A program made the translations under genes and the position numbers. A stretch of 7,019 nt of DNA, taken from contig JAHELQ010000278.1 in NCBI GenBank assembly GCA_024644125.1, positions 1-7,019 of the forward strand. Direction: 5' to 3'. Numbering within the stretch: the first letter of the stretch is position 1; each line of letters starts with the position of its first letter. A model generated the notes under the pieces. It did no database searches, was not told the origin of the DNA, and saw only the letters and a list, made by a program, of their open reading frames with translations. The stretch is from Candidatus Aminicenantota bacterium (GTDB lineage Bacteria > Acidobacteriota > Aminicenantia > UBA2199). Of this stretch, positions 1 through 6,016 are shown piece after piece.

Positions 1-359
1 ACTTGTTCTTGCTCATCCAATTGGATTTTCTCCATCTCCTTGCGGGCGGTATCCAGTTCCGTTTTTTTCAATTGCATCCGTTCCTGTAACTCTTTGGCGT
101 CGAAGCGGAGAATCATGTCGCCTCGCTTCACCTCCTTACCTTCAGGCGCCATGAAAGAAATAGTGAAATTCCAGTATCTGGGGATAAACGGACAGCCGAT
201 ATATGTGGAGGCGGAAGATTGCAATCTTCCCATAACTCGTACGCCGATATGGAAGGGACCGCTCTTCACGGTATGTTTCACAAAATTACCCTGACGGTTG
301 CATGAGGGTGCGAGCAGAAGGACTGCCATAATGACGGCGGCGGCTTTAGCGCGTTTCAT
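1..359 (-). CDS. HlyD/MacA-type periplasmic adaptor, putative lipoprotein (N-terminal 119 residues; runs off the window)
   Basis: This reading frame starts at an ATG at 359 and stays open to position 1, so its C-terminus is outside the window. The ATG has a strong GGGAGG ribosome binding site six bases upstream and overlaps the stop of the preceding adaptor gene by 14 nt. Residues 1-20 form a signal sequence ending in LLLAPSC. C20 may be a lipidated cysteine, although A rather than L at -3 makes the lipobox imperfect. Residues of about 45-90 form a first lipoyl/barrel-sandwich half containing MAPEG, a motif also present in the neighbouring adaptor, followed by GDMILRFD. From about residue 91 a charged, heptad-like helix begins, the start of the coiled-coil hairpin. 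The family bridges an inner-membrane ABC transporter to an outer-membrane channel or delivers substrate to it. The substrate is unknown. Family assignment is fairly secure, lipidation less so. Confidence 0.8.
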   Translation of the reverse strand, partial: MKRAKAAAVIMAVLLLAPSCNRQGNFVKHTVKSGPFHIGVRVMGRLQSSASTYIGCPFIPRYWNFTISFMAPEGKEVKRGDMILRFDAKELQERMQLKKTELDTARKEMEKIQLDEQEQ

Positions 360-1548
360 CGCCCGCCTCCCTAAGCGAAGAAATCTCGACAGGTTCTAAT
401 ATCGCACCCTTCCCCGGAGGGCTTCCGGGATCGAGCGCCAGAAAAAATTCGTTTTGACCGATGATTCCAGCCTTTAACTTCATGGGTTCGTTTCCGCTGA
501 CTTGAATCCAATAATCCCCGCCATCGAAATGAACCATTTCCAACGGCACGAGCAACACCTCTTCATTGGTTCGAAGCTTCACATCGCACATCACGCTCAT
601 CCCGGGCTTCATCAATTCATCGTCCAATTTTTTCAATGCGATCTTTATTTGAAAATAGTGGGATCTCCCCCAATAGTTCTTTTTTTCCGCATTATTCATC
701 ACATCCTCGATTACGCCCTCGAAACGAACATGAGGATATGCATCCATCACGATATCGACTGGTATCCCTGGCTTCAAACTCTTAACTCCGGTTTCTCCAG
801 CCCAGGCCTCGACATATAGCGAACTATTATCCGGGATCGTGGCGACTGTCCAGGTAGCGGCGACATTATCCCCGATTTGCAATTTCCTGTGCTGCCAGGG
901 ATGTTCCGCATACATCAACGTCCCACGGTTCTGGGCTTTCAAAGTCAATCCATCCAGCATGTGTTGGTTTTGCCGAAGTTTGTCTCTGGCCTCCTGGATT
1001 TCTATCTCCAGCCGCTGGATTTCCGAACGCATTTGCTCCAAACGGCTCGTCTTTTCCACGTCGGCTTTTTCCTCAGCTTTTTCGCTCTTCTTCAATTCCA
1101 ATTGGTTTTTTTCAAACTCATAATCTGAGATGATGCCTTTGGGAATCACTGAATCCAACTTTTTTTTTTGCACATCGATTTTTGCCATCTTGAACTGAAG
1201 GTCGAGATTGATCTCTTCCATCTGACACTCCGCAACCTTCTGTTTTTTTTGCTGAAGTTTATCTTCCAGAGTTAATTCAAGATTTTCAATCTCCGAGGCC
1301 AAATTCGACGTATCGAAACGCACCGCCACCTGTCCGGGTTCAAGGAGGCTTCCCTCCGGCGCCATCCATTTCAACTGAATCTGCCAGGAATTAGAGCGTG
1401 GAACGATAAAATGCTCCGCTTTTTTGGCCTGAAGAAAACCAGTCAAAACCATATTCTCGGAAAAGGGGCCGGTTTTGGTTTCCATCCGGGCAGCTTGCAG
1501 CAACCCGGCGCATAATACTATAAGTACATACGCTTTAATTTGTTTCAT
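346..1548 (-). CDS. HlyD/MacA-type periplasmic adaptor (membrane fusion protein) of an ABC export system
   Basis: A 400-residue periplasmic adaptor. From the ATG at 1548, residues 1-20 form a signal peptide ending near LLQA-A. A GTG at 1572 would add eight residues ahead of it and is less likely, and neither start has a strong ribosome binding site. The first lipoyl half is about 46-80 (MAPEG, PGQVAVRFD). A long lysine/glutamate-rich coiled-coil hairpin spans about 82-197. Its turn is near 134-147 (IPKGIISDYEFEK), where K130-V134-S141 has the spacing of the RxxxLxxxxxxS tip motif of TolC-binding adaptors. The second lipoyl half is about 198-240, the beta-barrel about 241-325 and the membrane-proximal domain about 326-395. 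The gene overlaps the ABC ATPase upstream and a second adaptor downstream by 14 nt each, so all three are probably made together. Such proteins link an inner-membrane pump to an outer-membrane channel. The substrate cannot be inferred. Confidence 0.85.
   Translation of the reverse strand: MKQIKAYVLIVLCAGLLQAARMETKTGPFSENMVLTGFLQAKKAEHFIVPRSNSWQIQLKWMAPEGSLLEPGQVAVRFDTSNLASEIENLELTLEDKLQQKKQKVAECQMEEINLDLQFKMAKIDVQKKKLDSVIPKGIISDYEFEKNQLELKKSEKAEEKADVEKTSRLEQMRSEIQRLEIEIQEARDKLRQNQHMLDGLTLKAQNRGTLMYAEHPWQHRKLQIGDNVAATWTVATIPDNSSLYVEAWAGETGVKSLKPGIPVDIVMDAYPHVRFEGVIEDVMNNAEKKNYWGRSHYFQIKIALKKLDDELMKPGMSVMCDVKLRTNEEVLLVPLEMVHFDGGDYWIQVSGNEPMKLKAGIIGQNEFFLALDPGSPPGKGAILEPVEISSLREAGDETR
366..371 (-). 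promoter_or_regulatory. Ribosome binding site of the second adaptor gene
   Basis: GGGAGG on the minus strand lies six bases before the ATG at 359, inside the last codons of the upstream adaptor gene. It fixes the start of the second adaptor and makes independent initiation, in addition to coupled translation, plausible. Confidence 0.7.
1160..1169. repeat. Homopolymer run of ten A (coding strand) inside the first adaptor gene
   Basis: Ten T on the plus strand read as ten A on the coding strand, encoding Q-K-K-K at about residues 127-130, just before the tip of the coiled-coil hairpin. A run of eight A lies in the same gene at 1243-1250. Runs of this length are prone to polymerase slippage and sequencing indels. 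The frame is intact as given. Confidence 0.6.
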
Positions 1549-2212
1549 GATCTTTGATAATTTTGCCGTCACGCAATTGAATCACCCGACGGGCATACGC
1601 GGCCACCTCATTTTCATGGGTCACCATGATGATTGTCTGCCCGTCGCGGTTCAAACGGGTAAAAATCTCCATAATTTCATGGGTCGTGACGGAATCCAGA
1701 TTGCCGGTGGGTTCGTCCGCCAACAACACTCCTGGATCATTCACCAGCGCCCGCGCAATAGCCACCCGCTGCCGCTCTCCGCCGGACATTTGGGCCGGAC
1801 GGTGGCACATCCTCTCCTTCAATCCCACCATATCCAGCATACGGGCCGCCCGTTCTTCCATAATCTCATAACCATTGCCTGAATACATAAGCGGCAGTGC
1901 CACATTTTTCTGCGCTGTCATACGGGGAAGCAAGTTGAAGCTCTGAAACACGAACCCAAGATGCTTGTTGCGTATCGCGGCCAATTGATTATCGTCCAAA
2001 CCATTGACATTGTTGCCATTTAGAATATAGTCGCCGCCGGTGGGCGTGTCGAGACACCCCAGAATATTCATCAGAGTGGATTTCCCGGAGCCGGACGCTC
2101 CCATAATCGCGACAAAATCCCCTGCCCCAATGGAGAGATCGATGCCATCAAGAGCTCTTACGACAGTCTCTCCCATTTGATAGTACTTCTTAAGATTCTC
2201 TAATTTAAGCAT
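1535..2212 (-). CDS. ABC transporter ATP-binding protein, MacB/LolD type
   Basis: A 225-residue nucleotide-binding subunit on the cytoplasmic side that powers a MacB/LolD-like export or lipoprotein-release system. From the ATG at 2212 the motifs are: Walker A GASGSGKST at 38-46; Q-loop glutamine at 90 in FVFQSFNLLP; signature MSGGERQ at 142-148, with M in place of the usual L; Walker B VLLADEPTGNLDS from 162; and switch histidine H199 in VTHE. The GFVFQSFNLLPRMTAQKNVALPL stretch (about 86-108) and the short length are typical of this subfamily. A TTG at 2224 would extend the protein by four residues, but GGAAG five bases before the ATG favours the ATG. Its stop overlaps the following adaptor gene. 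No permease domain is fused, so a separate FtsX-like permease is expected past position 1. Catalytic motifs are complete; the substrate is unknown. Confidence 0.95.
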   Translation of the reverse strand: MLKLENLKKYYQMGETVVRALDGIDLSIGAGDFVAIMGASGSGKSTLMNILGCLDTPTGGDYILNGNNVNGLDDNQLAAIRNKHLGFVFQSFNLLPRMTAQKNVALPLMYSGNGYEIMEERAARMLDMVGLKERMCHRPAQMSGGERQRVAIARALVNDPGVLLADEPTGNLDSVTTHEIMEIFTRLNRDGQTIIMVTHENEVAAYARRVIQLRDGKIIKDHETN

Positions 2213-2217
2213 CCAAT

Positions 2218-2222
2218 CTTCC
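2218..2222 (-). promoter_or_regulatory. Ribosome binding site setting the ABC ATPase start
   Basis: GGAAG on the minus strand lies five bases upstream of the ATG at 2212 and partly overlaps the alternative TTG at 2224-2222. It supports the ATG. It also lies only a few bases after the U run of the leader hairpin. Confidence 0.6.
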
Positions 2223-2228
2223 AAAGCT

Positions 2229-2265
2229 AAAAAAGCGTGAACGGTCCCACCTCACGTTCGCTTTT
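2229..2265 (-). terminator. Terminator-like hairpin with U run in the leader of the ABC-adaptor operon
   Basis: On the minus-strand RNA, AAAAGCGAACG (2265-2255) pairs with CGUU and CGCUUUU (2243-2231) around a two-base CA bulge, giving an 11-bp stem with an 11-nt loop. The 3' arm runs into six U (2234-2229). This has the form of an intrinsic terminator. It could end transcripts coming from nqr-apbE. Because a promoter lies upstream at 2318-2291, it would also sit in the leader of the ABC operon and could act as an attenuator. On the plus strand it is followed by TTTTATTT, so bidirectional action is possible, but no plus-strand gene precedes it. Confidence 0.55.
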
Positions 2266-2290
2266 ATTTGATTTATCTCTATAAATATAA

Positions 2291-2318
2291 ATTTTAGCAG
2301 TATAGAAAAAAAAGTCAA
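2291..2318 (-). promoter_or_regulatory. Sigma70-type promoter with extended -10 for the ABC-adaptor operon
   Basis: On the minus strand, TTGACT (2318-2313) and TAAAAT (2296-2291) are separated by 16 bases. A TG one base before the -10 box makes it an extended -10. The bases just upstream of the -35 are A-rich (AAATAAAATAAG), like an UP element. Transcription would start near 2284 and give a leader of about 70 nt containing the terminator-like hairpin. This is the best promoter candidate I could see between apbE and the ABC gene, but AT-rich DNA yields chance matches. Confidence 0.5.
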
Positions 2319-2335
2319 CTTATTTTATTTCGATT

Positions 2336-2382
2336 TATAGGGCTTTCTGCTATTCTATTTTTTAAAGTATAAAAACCCTACA
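2336..2382 (-). other. Imperfect inverted repeat downstream of apbE
   Basis: On the minus-strand RNA, UGUAGGGUUUU (2382-2372) can pair with AAAGCCCUAUA (2346-2336, with two G-U pairs), closing a 25-nt AU-rich loop. It lies 21 bases beyond the apbE stop codon and could protect or process the 3' end of the nqr-apbE message. There is no U run after it, so it is not a standard intrinsic terminator. Confidence 0.3.
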
Positions 2383-2403
2383 GAAACGAGCGATTTTATT
2401 GGA

Positions 2404-3438
2404 TTAATTCGGAGTTCGCAGAAGAGCTTCAAATTGCGGCGTCATTTTTTCTACAAATCCTTCCGCTTCACGGGAGATAAAAAATGCAGGGAGGTTTTCT
2501 TTTAGAGCCAATTTGTAACCCTCTTCGAGCCCGAGAACGCTGATTGCGGTGGCAAACGCGTCGGCCTCCATGCACGAGGGGTGGAGAATAGTCACTGACG
2601 CCAGATTATGAGTGATGGGCCGGCCGGTGCGGGGATTGATCATATGGGAATAGCGGACGCCATCTTTCTCGAAGTAATTTCGGTAATCGCCGGAGGTGGC
2701 CATTCCGGTGTTATTGAGATGGATGATCTTTTGCAAACCGCCGGACGAAGAAGGAGATGCTATCCCTATCTTCCACGACTCTCCCTTCGCGTTTTTTCCT
2801 TTGGTACGGATTTCTCCGCCGATCTCCACCATATAATTGTCGATCCCCAGTGCTTCCAGATAGTCCGCCACCCGGTCCACGCCATGCCCTTTGGCGATGG
2901 CAGAGAGATCGCAGTAGAGCGCGGGGATATTTTTTTTGAGCGCCGGGGAGTCGATGCGGAATTCGAGATTCCGGTAACCGATGAGATTTAATGTCTTGAG
3001 AATATCCTCTTCCGCGGGAATCACATCCCGCTTTTTCCGTCCAAATCCCCAGAGCTCCACTAGCGGGCCGACGGTCACATCAAAGGCGCCGCCGGACTTG
3101 TCGCTGACTTCCACCGCTTTCGCCGCCACCATGGCGGTTTGGCTTGAAACCGCAAACCACTCACCTGCGCCGGCGCGGTTAAAGCGAGAAATTTCCGAGT
3201 CTTCGATATAAGTGGACATCTGCCCATTGACCTCAGCCAGCACCAGGTCGATGCCGGATTTTATCCGGTTCGGGTCGATTTCGTTTTTAGGGACGCCGGC
3301 CACCTTGATGGAATAAGTGGTGCCCATGGTAAAGCCACTAAAAGCAGACGAAATAATCTCCGGCCCTTTTTTCTCGCACCCGATCATCATCATCGCAGCG
3401 ACAGTCACCAAAACGAAAACCTTTTTCAATCCACTCAT
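2404..3438 (-). CDS. apbE: FAD:protein FMN transferase ApbE, lipoprotein
   Basis: A 344-residue flavin transferase. In this family the enzyme uses FAD and Mg2+ to attach FMN through a phosphoester bond to threonines of NqrB and NqrC in the periplasm. The signal peptide ends in MMIGC, with C21 as the likely lipidated cysteine, which would anchor the protein on the periplasmic face. Family motifs in order are MGTTYSIKV (38-46), STYIEDSEISRFN (75-87), GAFDVTVGPLVELWGFG (117-133), DLSAIAKGHGVD (177-188), GGEIRTKG (207-214), SGDYRNYF (249-256), HMINPRTGRP (265-274) and the metal/FAD-binding DAFATA (293-298). The ATG at 3438 has AAGGAA nine bases upstream. The gene follows nqrF by 20 bases, fitting a maturation factor expressed with its targets. 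Length and motifs are normal for the family. Confidence 0.95.
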   Translation of the reverse strand: MSGLKKVFVLVTVAAMMMIGCEKKGPEIISSAFSGFTMGTTYSIKVAGVPKNEIDPNRIKSGIDLVLAEVNGQMSTYIEDSEISRFNRAGAGEWFAVSSQTAMVAAKAVEVSDKSGGAFDVTVGPLVELWGFGRKKRDVIPAEEDILKTLNLIGYRNLEFRIDSPALKKNIPALYCDLSAIAKGHGVDRVADYLEALGIDNYMVEIGGEIRTKGKNAKGESWKIGIASPSSSGGLQKIIHLNNTGMATSGDYRNYFEKDGVRYSHMINPRTGRPITHNLASVTILHPSCMEADAFATAISVLGLEEGYKLALKENLPAFFISREAEGFVEKMTPQFEALLRTPN

Positions 3439-3458
3439 TGTTGGAAATTCCTTATTGT

Positions 3459-4694
3459 TTAAATTCCAAAATCGTCATACATAATATTTTCAGATTCCAC
3501 TCCGAGATTGTCCAGCATCCGGGTCACGGCATCCAGCATCAGAGGAGGGCCGCACAGATAATACTCGCAATCCTCAGGCGCCGGGTGATCCTTCAAGTAA
3601 TGGTCAAACAATACCTGGTGAATGAAGCCGGTGGGGCCGTTCCAGTTGTCTTCCGGAAGCGGTTCCGAGAGTCCCACATGCCAGGTAAAATTCTCGTGGC
3701 TTTTCGCCAGTTCATCGAAGTCTTCCTGATAGAACATCTCCCGTAGACTTCTAGCTCCATACCAATAGGAGATCCGCCGGCTGGAGTTCAGGCGCCGTAA
3801 CTGGTCGAAAATATGCGACCTCATGGGAGCCATACCCGCGCCACCGCCGATGAACACCATTTCGTTTCCGGTTTCACGGGCGAAGAATTCCCCGTAAGGA
3901 CCGGAAATCGTAACTTTGTCGCCGGGTTTGAGGTTAAAAATATAAGACGACATCTGCCCCGGAGGCACGTTGGGATCCGACGGAGGGGGGGATGCGATTC
4001 GGACATTCAGCATAATGATCCCTTTCTCTTGCGGATAATTGGCCATTGAATAGGCGCGGACGATATCTTCATCCACAACCGATATATACCGCCACATATC
4101 AAACCGGTCCCAGTCGCCTTTATATTCATCTTCCACGATAAAATCTCTATAATTGACCGTGTGAGGCGGAGCTTCGATCTGGATATAGCCTCCAGCCCGG
4201 AAATTCACATCCTCCCCGGCCGGCAATTCCAGCACCAGCTCCTTGATGAAGGTGGCCACATTGTGATTGGAACGGACCGTGCATTCCCATTTCTTCACAT
4301 CGAAGACCTCCGGCGGTACTTCGATTTTCATATCACCTTTCACCGGCACCTGGCAGGACAAACGAAAACCTTCCCTGGCTTCCTTGCGATTGATGCTGGA
4401 GAGTTCAGTCGGCAAAATGTCGCCGCCGCCTTCCACAACTTTCAATTTGCACGTTCCGCAAGTACCGCCGCCGCCGCATGCGGACGGGACGAAAATCTTC
4501 TGGGCCGCCAACGCGCTCATCAACTTGCCGCCCACAGGAATGGTCAGTTTTTTATCCGGATCGTCGTTGATTATGATACTGACGTTGCCACTGGCCACCA
4601 ATTTGGATTTGGCAAACAATATCAAGAATACCAATGCCAGAACGACGAAGGTGAACATAAACACACCGAAAAATACCAATCCCAGTCCATTCAT
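3459..4694 (-). CDS. nqrF: Na+-NQR subunit F, NADH dehydrogenase with 2Fe-2S and FAD
   Basis: The electron-entry subunit: it oxidises NADH on the cytoplasmic side and passes electrons from FAD to a 2Fe-2S centre. The 411 residues are close to the usual family length. An N-terminal membrane anchor spans about 3-28. The ferredoxin domain (about 35-130) carries C73, C79, C82 and C114 in the C-x5-C-x2-C...C pattern. The ferredoxin-reductase part follows with the flavin motif RAYSMANYP (213-221), GPYGEFF (265-271), the NADH-binding GGGAGMAPMRSH (283-294), YYLCGPP (378-384) and the C-terminal YDDFGI. A proline-rich stretch at 236-245 is, as I recall, normal for the family. The ATG at 4694 is preceded by a GAGAGGG ribosome binding site. 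An 88-nt gap with two inverted repeats separates it from nqrE, the largest spacing in the operon. Confidence 0.97.
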   Translation of the reverse strand: MNGLGLVFFGVFMFTFVVLALVFLILFAKSKLVASGNVSIIINDDPDKKLTIPVGGKLMSALAAQKIFVPSACGGGGTCGTCKLKVVEGGGDILPTELSSINRKEAREGFRLSCQVPVKGDMKIEVPPEVFDVKKWECTVRSNHNVATFIKELVLELPAGEDVNFRAGGYIQIEAPPHTVNYRDFIVEDEYKGDWDRFDMWRYISVVDEDIVRAYSMANYPQEKGIIMLNVRIASPPPSDPNVPPGQMSSYIFNLKPGDKVTISGPYGEFFARETGNEMVFIGGGAGMAPMRSHIFDQLRRLNSSRRISYWYGARSLREMFYQEDFDELAKSHENFTWHVGLSEPLPEDNWNGPTGFIHQVLFDHYLKDHPAPEDCEYYLCGPPLMLDAVTRMLDNLGVESENIMYDDFGI

Positions 4695-4720
4695 GATTGC
4701 ACCCTCTCACACTTGTTTCT

Positions 4721-4738
4721 TCCGGGGCACCCCCCGGA
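4721..4738 (-). other. Perfect GC-rich hairpin between nqrE and nqrF
   Basis: TCCGGGG (4721-4727) and CCCCGGA (4732-4738) form a perfect 7-bp stem around a 4-nt loop. In the transcript it stands 26 nt before the nqrF ATG and clear of the ribosome binding site. There is no following U run, so it is unlikely to be an intrinsic terminator. An mRNA-stability or processing element that sets nqrF level relative to nqrBCDE is a reasonable guess. Confidence 0.6.
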
Positions 4739-4740
4739 TA

Positions 4741-4756
4741 TTGTATAATTACACAA
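4741..4756. other. 16-bp near-palindrome between nqrE and nqrF
   Basis: TTGTATAATTACACAA is palindromic except at one base pair (A against C). On the minus-strand RNA the mismatch becomes a G-U pair, so it can also fold as a short AU-rich hairpin directly 5' of the GC-rich one. It could be a protein-binding site or part of a tandem RNA structure. Chance occurrence in an AT-rich spacer is possible. Confidence 0.35.
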
Positions 4757-4782
4757 TAGCATTGCCATCACCTCATCTTGCA

Positions 4783-5394
4783 CTACAATTGAATCCCTGA
4801 AAACAGCATAAACGCCATTGCCATCAGCCCGACGGTGATGAAGGTGATACCCAATCCCCTCAATCCTTCCGGGACATTACTGTAACGCATCTTTTCCCTG
4901 ATTCCGGCCAACGCCACAATTGCCAGGGCCCATCCGATTCCAGATCCCAATCCAAACACCACGCTCTCTCCGAACCCATAGTCCCGCTCGACCATAAAGA
5001 GTGAGCCGCCGAGAATGGCGCAGTTCACGGTAATCAAGGGAAGAAAGATTCCGAGAGCGTTGTATAGCCTGGGAACATACTTATCCAGTATCATTTCCAG
5101 GATTTGGACCATAGCGGCGATAACACCGATGTACGTGATCAATCCCAGAAAGGTCAGATCCACATTCCCAAGTCCGGCCCAGCTTAGCGCGCCCTCCCGC
5201 AAGAATGTATTGTAAATTAAGTTATTAACCGGGATTGTAATAGTCTGAACCACCACGACAGCAATTCCCAGACCGATGGATGTATCGACCCTCCTGGACA
5301 CCGCCAGAAATGTACACATACCGAGAAACAAAGCCAGAGCGATGTTCTCGATAAAAATCGATTTTATCAACAGGCTAATATAATGTTCCAGCAT
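4783..5394 (-). CDS. nqrE: Na+-NQR subunit E, integral membrane
   Basis: A 203-residue membrane subunit with about six hydrophobic segments (roughly 10-32, 36-60, 80-104, 110-131, 143-165 and 178-200). It is homologous to NqrD, with which it forms an inverted-topology pair inside the membrane. C27 (GMCTF) and C125 (VNCAILGG) sit at the positions where the family supplies two of the four ligands for the intramembrane Fe-S centre shared with NqrD. The start IKSIFIENIALALFLGMC (about 10-27) is a family hallmark. The ATG at 5394 follows the nqrD stop by one base and has AGAGGA six bases upstream, arguing for coupled translation with nqrD. Length is standard and nothing is missing. Confidence 0.97.
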   Translation of the reverse strand: MLEHYISLLIKSIFIENIALALFLGMCTFLAVSRRVDTSIGLGIAVVVVQTITIPVNNLIYNTFLREGALSWAGLGNVDLTFLGLITYIGVIAAMVQILEMILDKYVPRLYNALGIFLPLITVNCAILGGSLFMVERDYGFGESVVFGLGSGIGWALAIVALAGIREKMRYSNVPEGLRGLGITFITVGLMAMAFMLFSGIQL

Positions 5395-5395
5395 G

Positions 5396-6016
5396 TTATT
5401 CCTCTTCTACCTGGTCTTTTTTAAAGACCCGGATAATCCAGATGATCGCGCCAATCAGGAAAAAAGCGCTGGCTGGAATCAAAAGCAGACCGTTCGGCAT
5501 ATACCAGCCGCCTTCTGTGTTCAGCGGAAGAATAGTGAATCCGAACAGCTTACCGGCGCCGAAAAGTTCTCGAATAAATGCCACGGCAACCAGGATAAAA
5601 CTATAGCCGAGACCATTCCCAATGCCATCCAGGAAACTTTGCCAGGGCGGATTCTGCAAGGCGTACGCCTCGGCGCGCCCCATGATGATGCAGTTGGTGA
5701 TAATCAAGCCCACGTACACCGACAATTGTTTGCTGACATCGAAGAAAAAAGCCTTGATCAACTGGTCCGCGATAATGACCAACGATGCGATAATCGTCAT
5801 TTCCACGATGATTCTGATATTGGTGGGGATGTGGTTGCGAATCAAACTGATTGAAAAATTCGAAAACGCCACCACAAAAATCACAGCCAGAGACATAACA
5901 ACCGAGGTCTCAAGCCTGGAGGTGACGGCCAGAGCCGAGCAAATCCCCAGTACCCCTAGAGCGATCGGGTTATTTTCGAAGATCGGATCGAACAATATTT
6001 TTTTGTATTTAGCCAT
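5396..6016 (-). CDS. nqrD: Na+-NQR subunit D, integral membrane
   Basis: A 206-residue membrane subunit with about six transmembrane segments (roughly 12-32, 38-60, 69-88, 97-115, 133-152 and 176-198). C26 (GICSALAV) and C109 (TNCIIMGRAEA) match the conserved cysteines that, with NqrE, hold the intramembrane Fe-S centre. The segment before the last helix (about 158-174, FTILPLNTEGGWYMPNG) is a periplasmic or cytoplasmic loop that I recall better from non-gammaproteobacterial NqrD, a weak lineage hint. The start codon overlaps the nqrC stop as TAATG, and GGGAGG lies about ten bases upstream, inside nqrC. Together with NqrB and NqrE it forms the membrane core that couples electron flow to Na+ movement. 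Confidence 0.97.
   Translation of the reverse strand: MAKYKKILFDPIFENNPIALGVLGICSALAVTSRLETSVVMSLAVIFVVAFSNFSISLIRNHIPTNIRIIVEMTIIASLVIIADQLIKAFFFDVSKQLSVYVGLIITNCIIMGRAEAYALQNPPWQSFLDGIGNGLGYSFILVAVAFIRELFGAGKLFGFTILPLNTEGGWYMPNGLLLIPASAFFLIGAIIWIIRVFKKDQVEEE

Noticed and set aside
40..294. Plus-strand 84-codon open frame near the window start
   Set aside because: It is antisense to the second adaptor, whose signal sequence, lipoyl half and ribosome binding site are clear on the minus strand.
1548..1572. GTG start at 1572 for the first adaptor
   Set aside because: It would add eight polar/basic residues before the signal peptide and lengthen the overlap to 38 nt. The ATG at 1548 gives a clean signal peptide, though weak ribosome binding sites leave some doubt.
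1475..1882. Plus-strand 135-codon open frame opposite the ABC ATPase
   Set aside because: The opposite strand encodes full Walker A, signature, Walker B and H-loop motifs; this frame has no recognisable features or ribosome binding site.
2366..2394. Possible promoter with TATACT (2371-2366) on the minus strand just after apbE
   Set aside because: No acceptable -35 box at the right distance; the candidate at 2318-2291 is much better.
4161..4800. Long plus-strand open frames of 195 and 177 codons opposite nqrF
   Set aside because: They lie antisense to an unmistakable nqrF with complete motifs, have biased compositions typical of antisense frames and resemble no family I know.
5390..6016. Rnf complex subunits instead of Na+-NQR
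   Set aside because: NqrD/NqrE are homologous to RnfE/RnfA, but nqrB-nqrC-nqrD-nqrE-nqrF order and an NqrF with ferredoxin plus NADH-reductase domains identify Na+-NQR.
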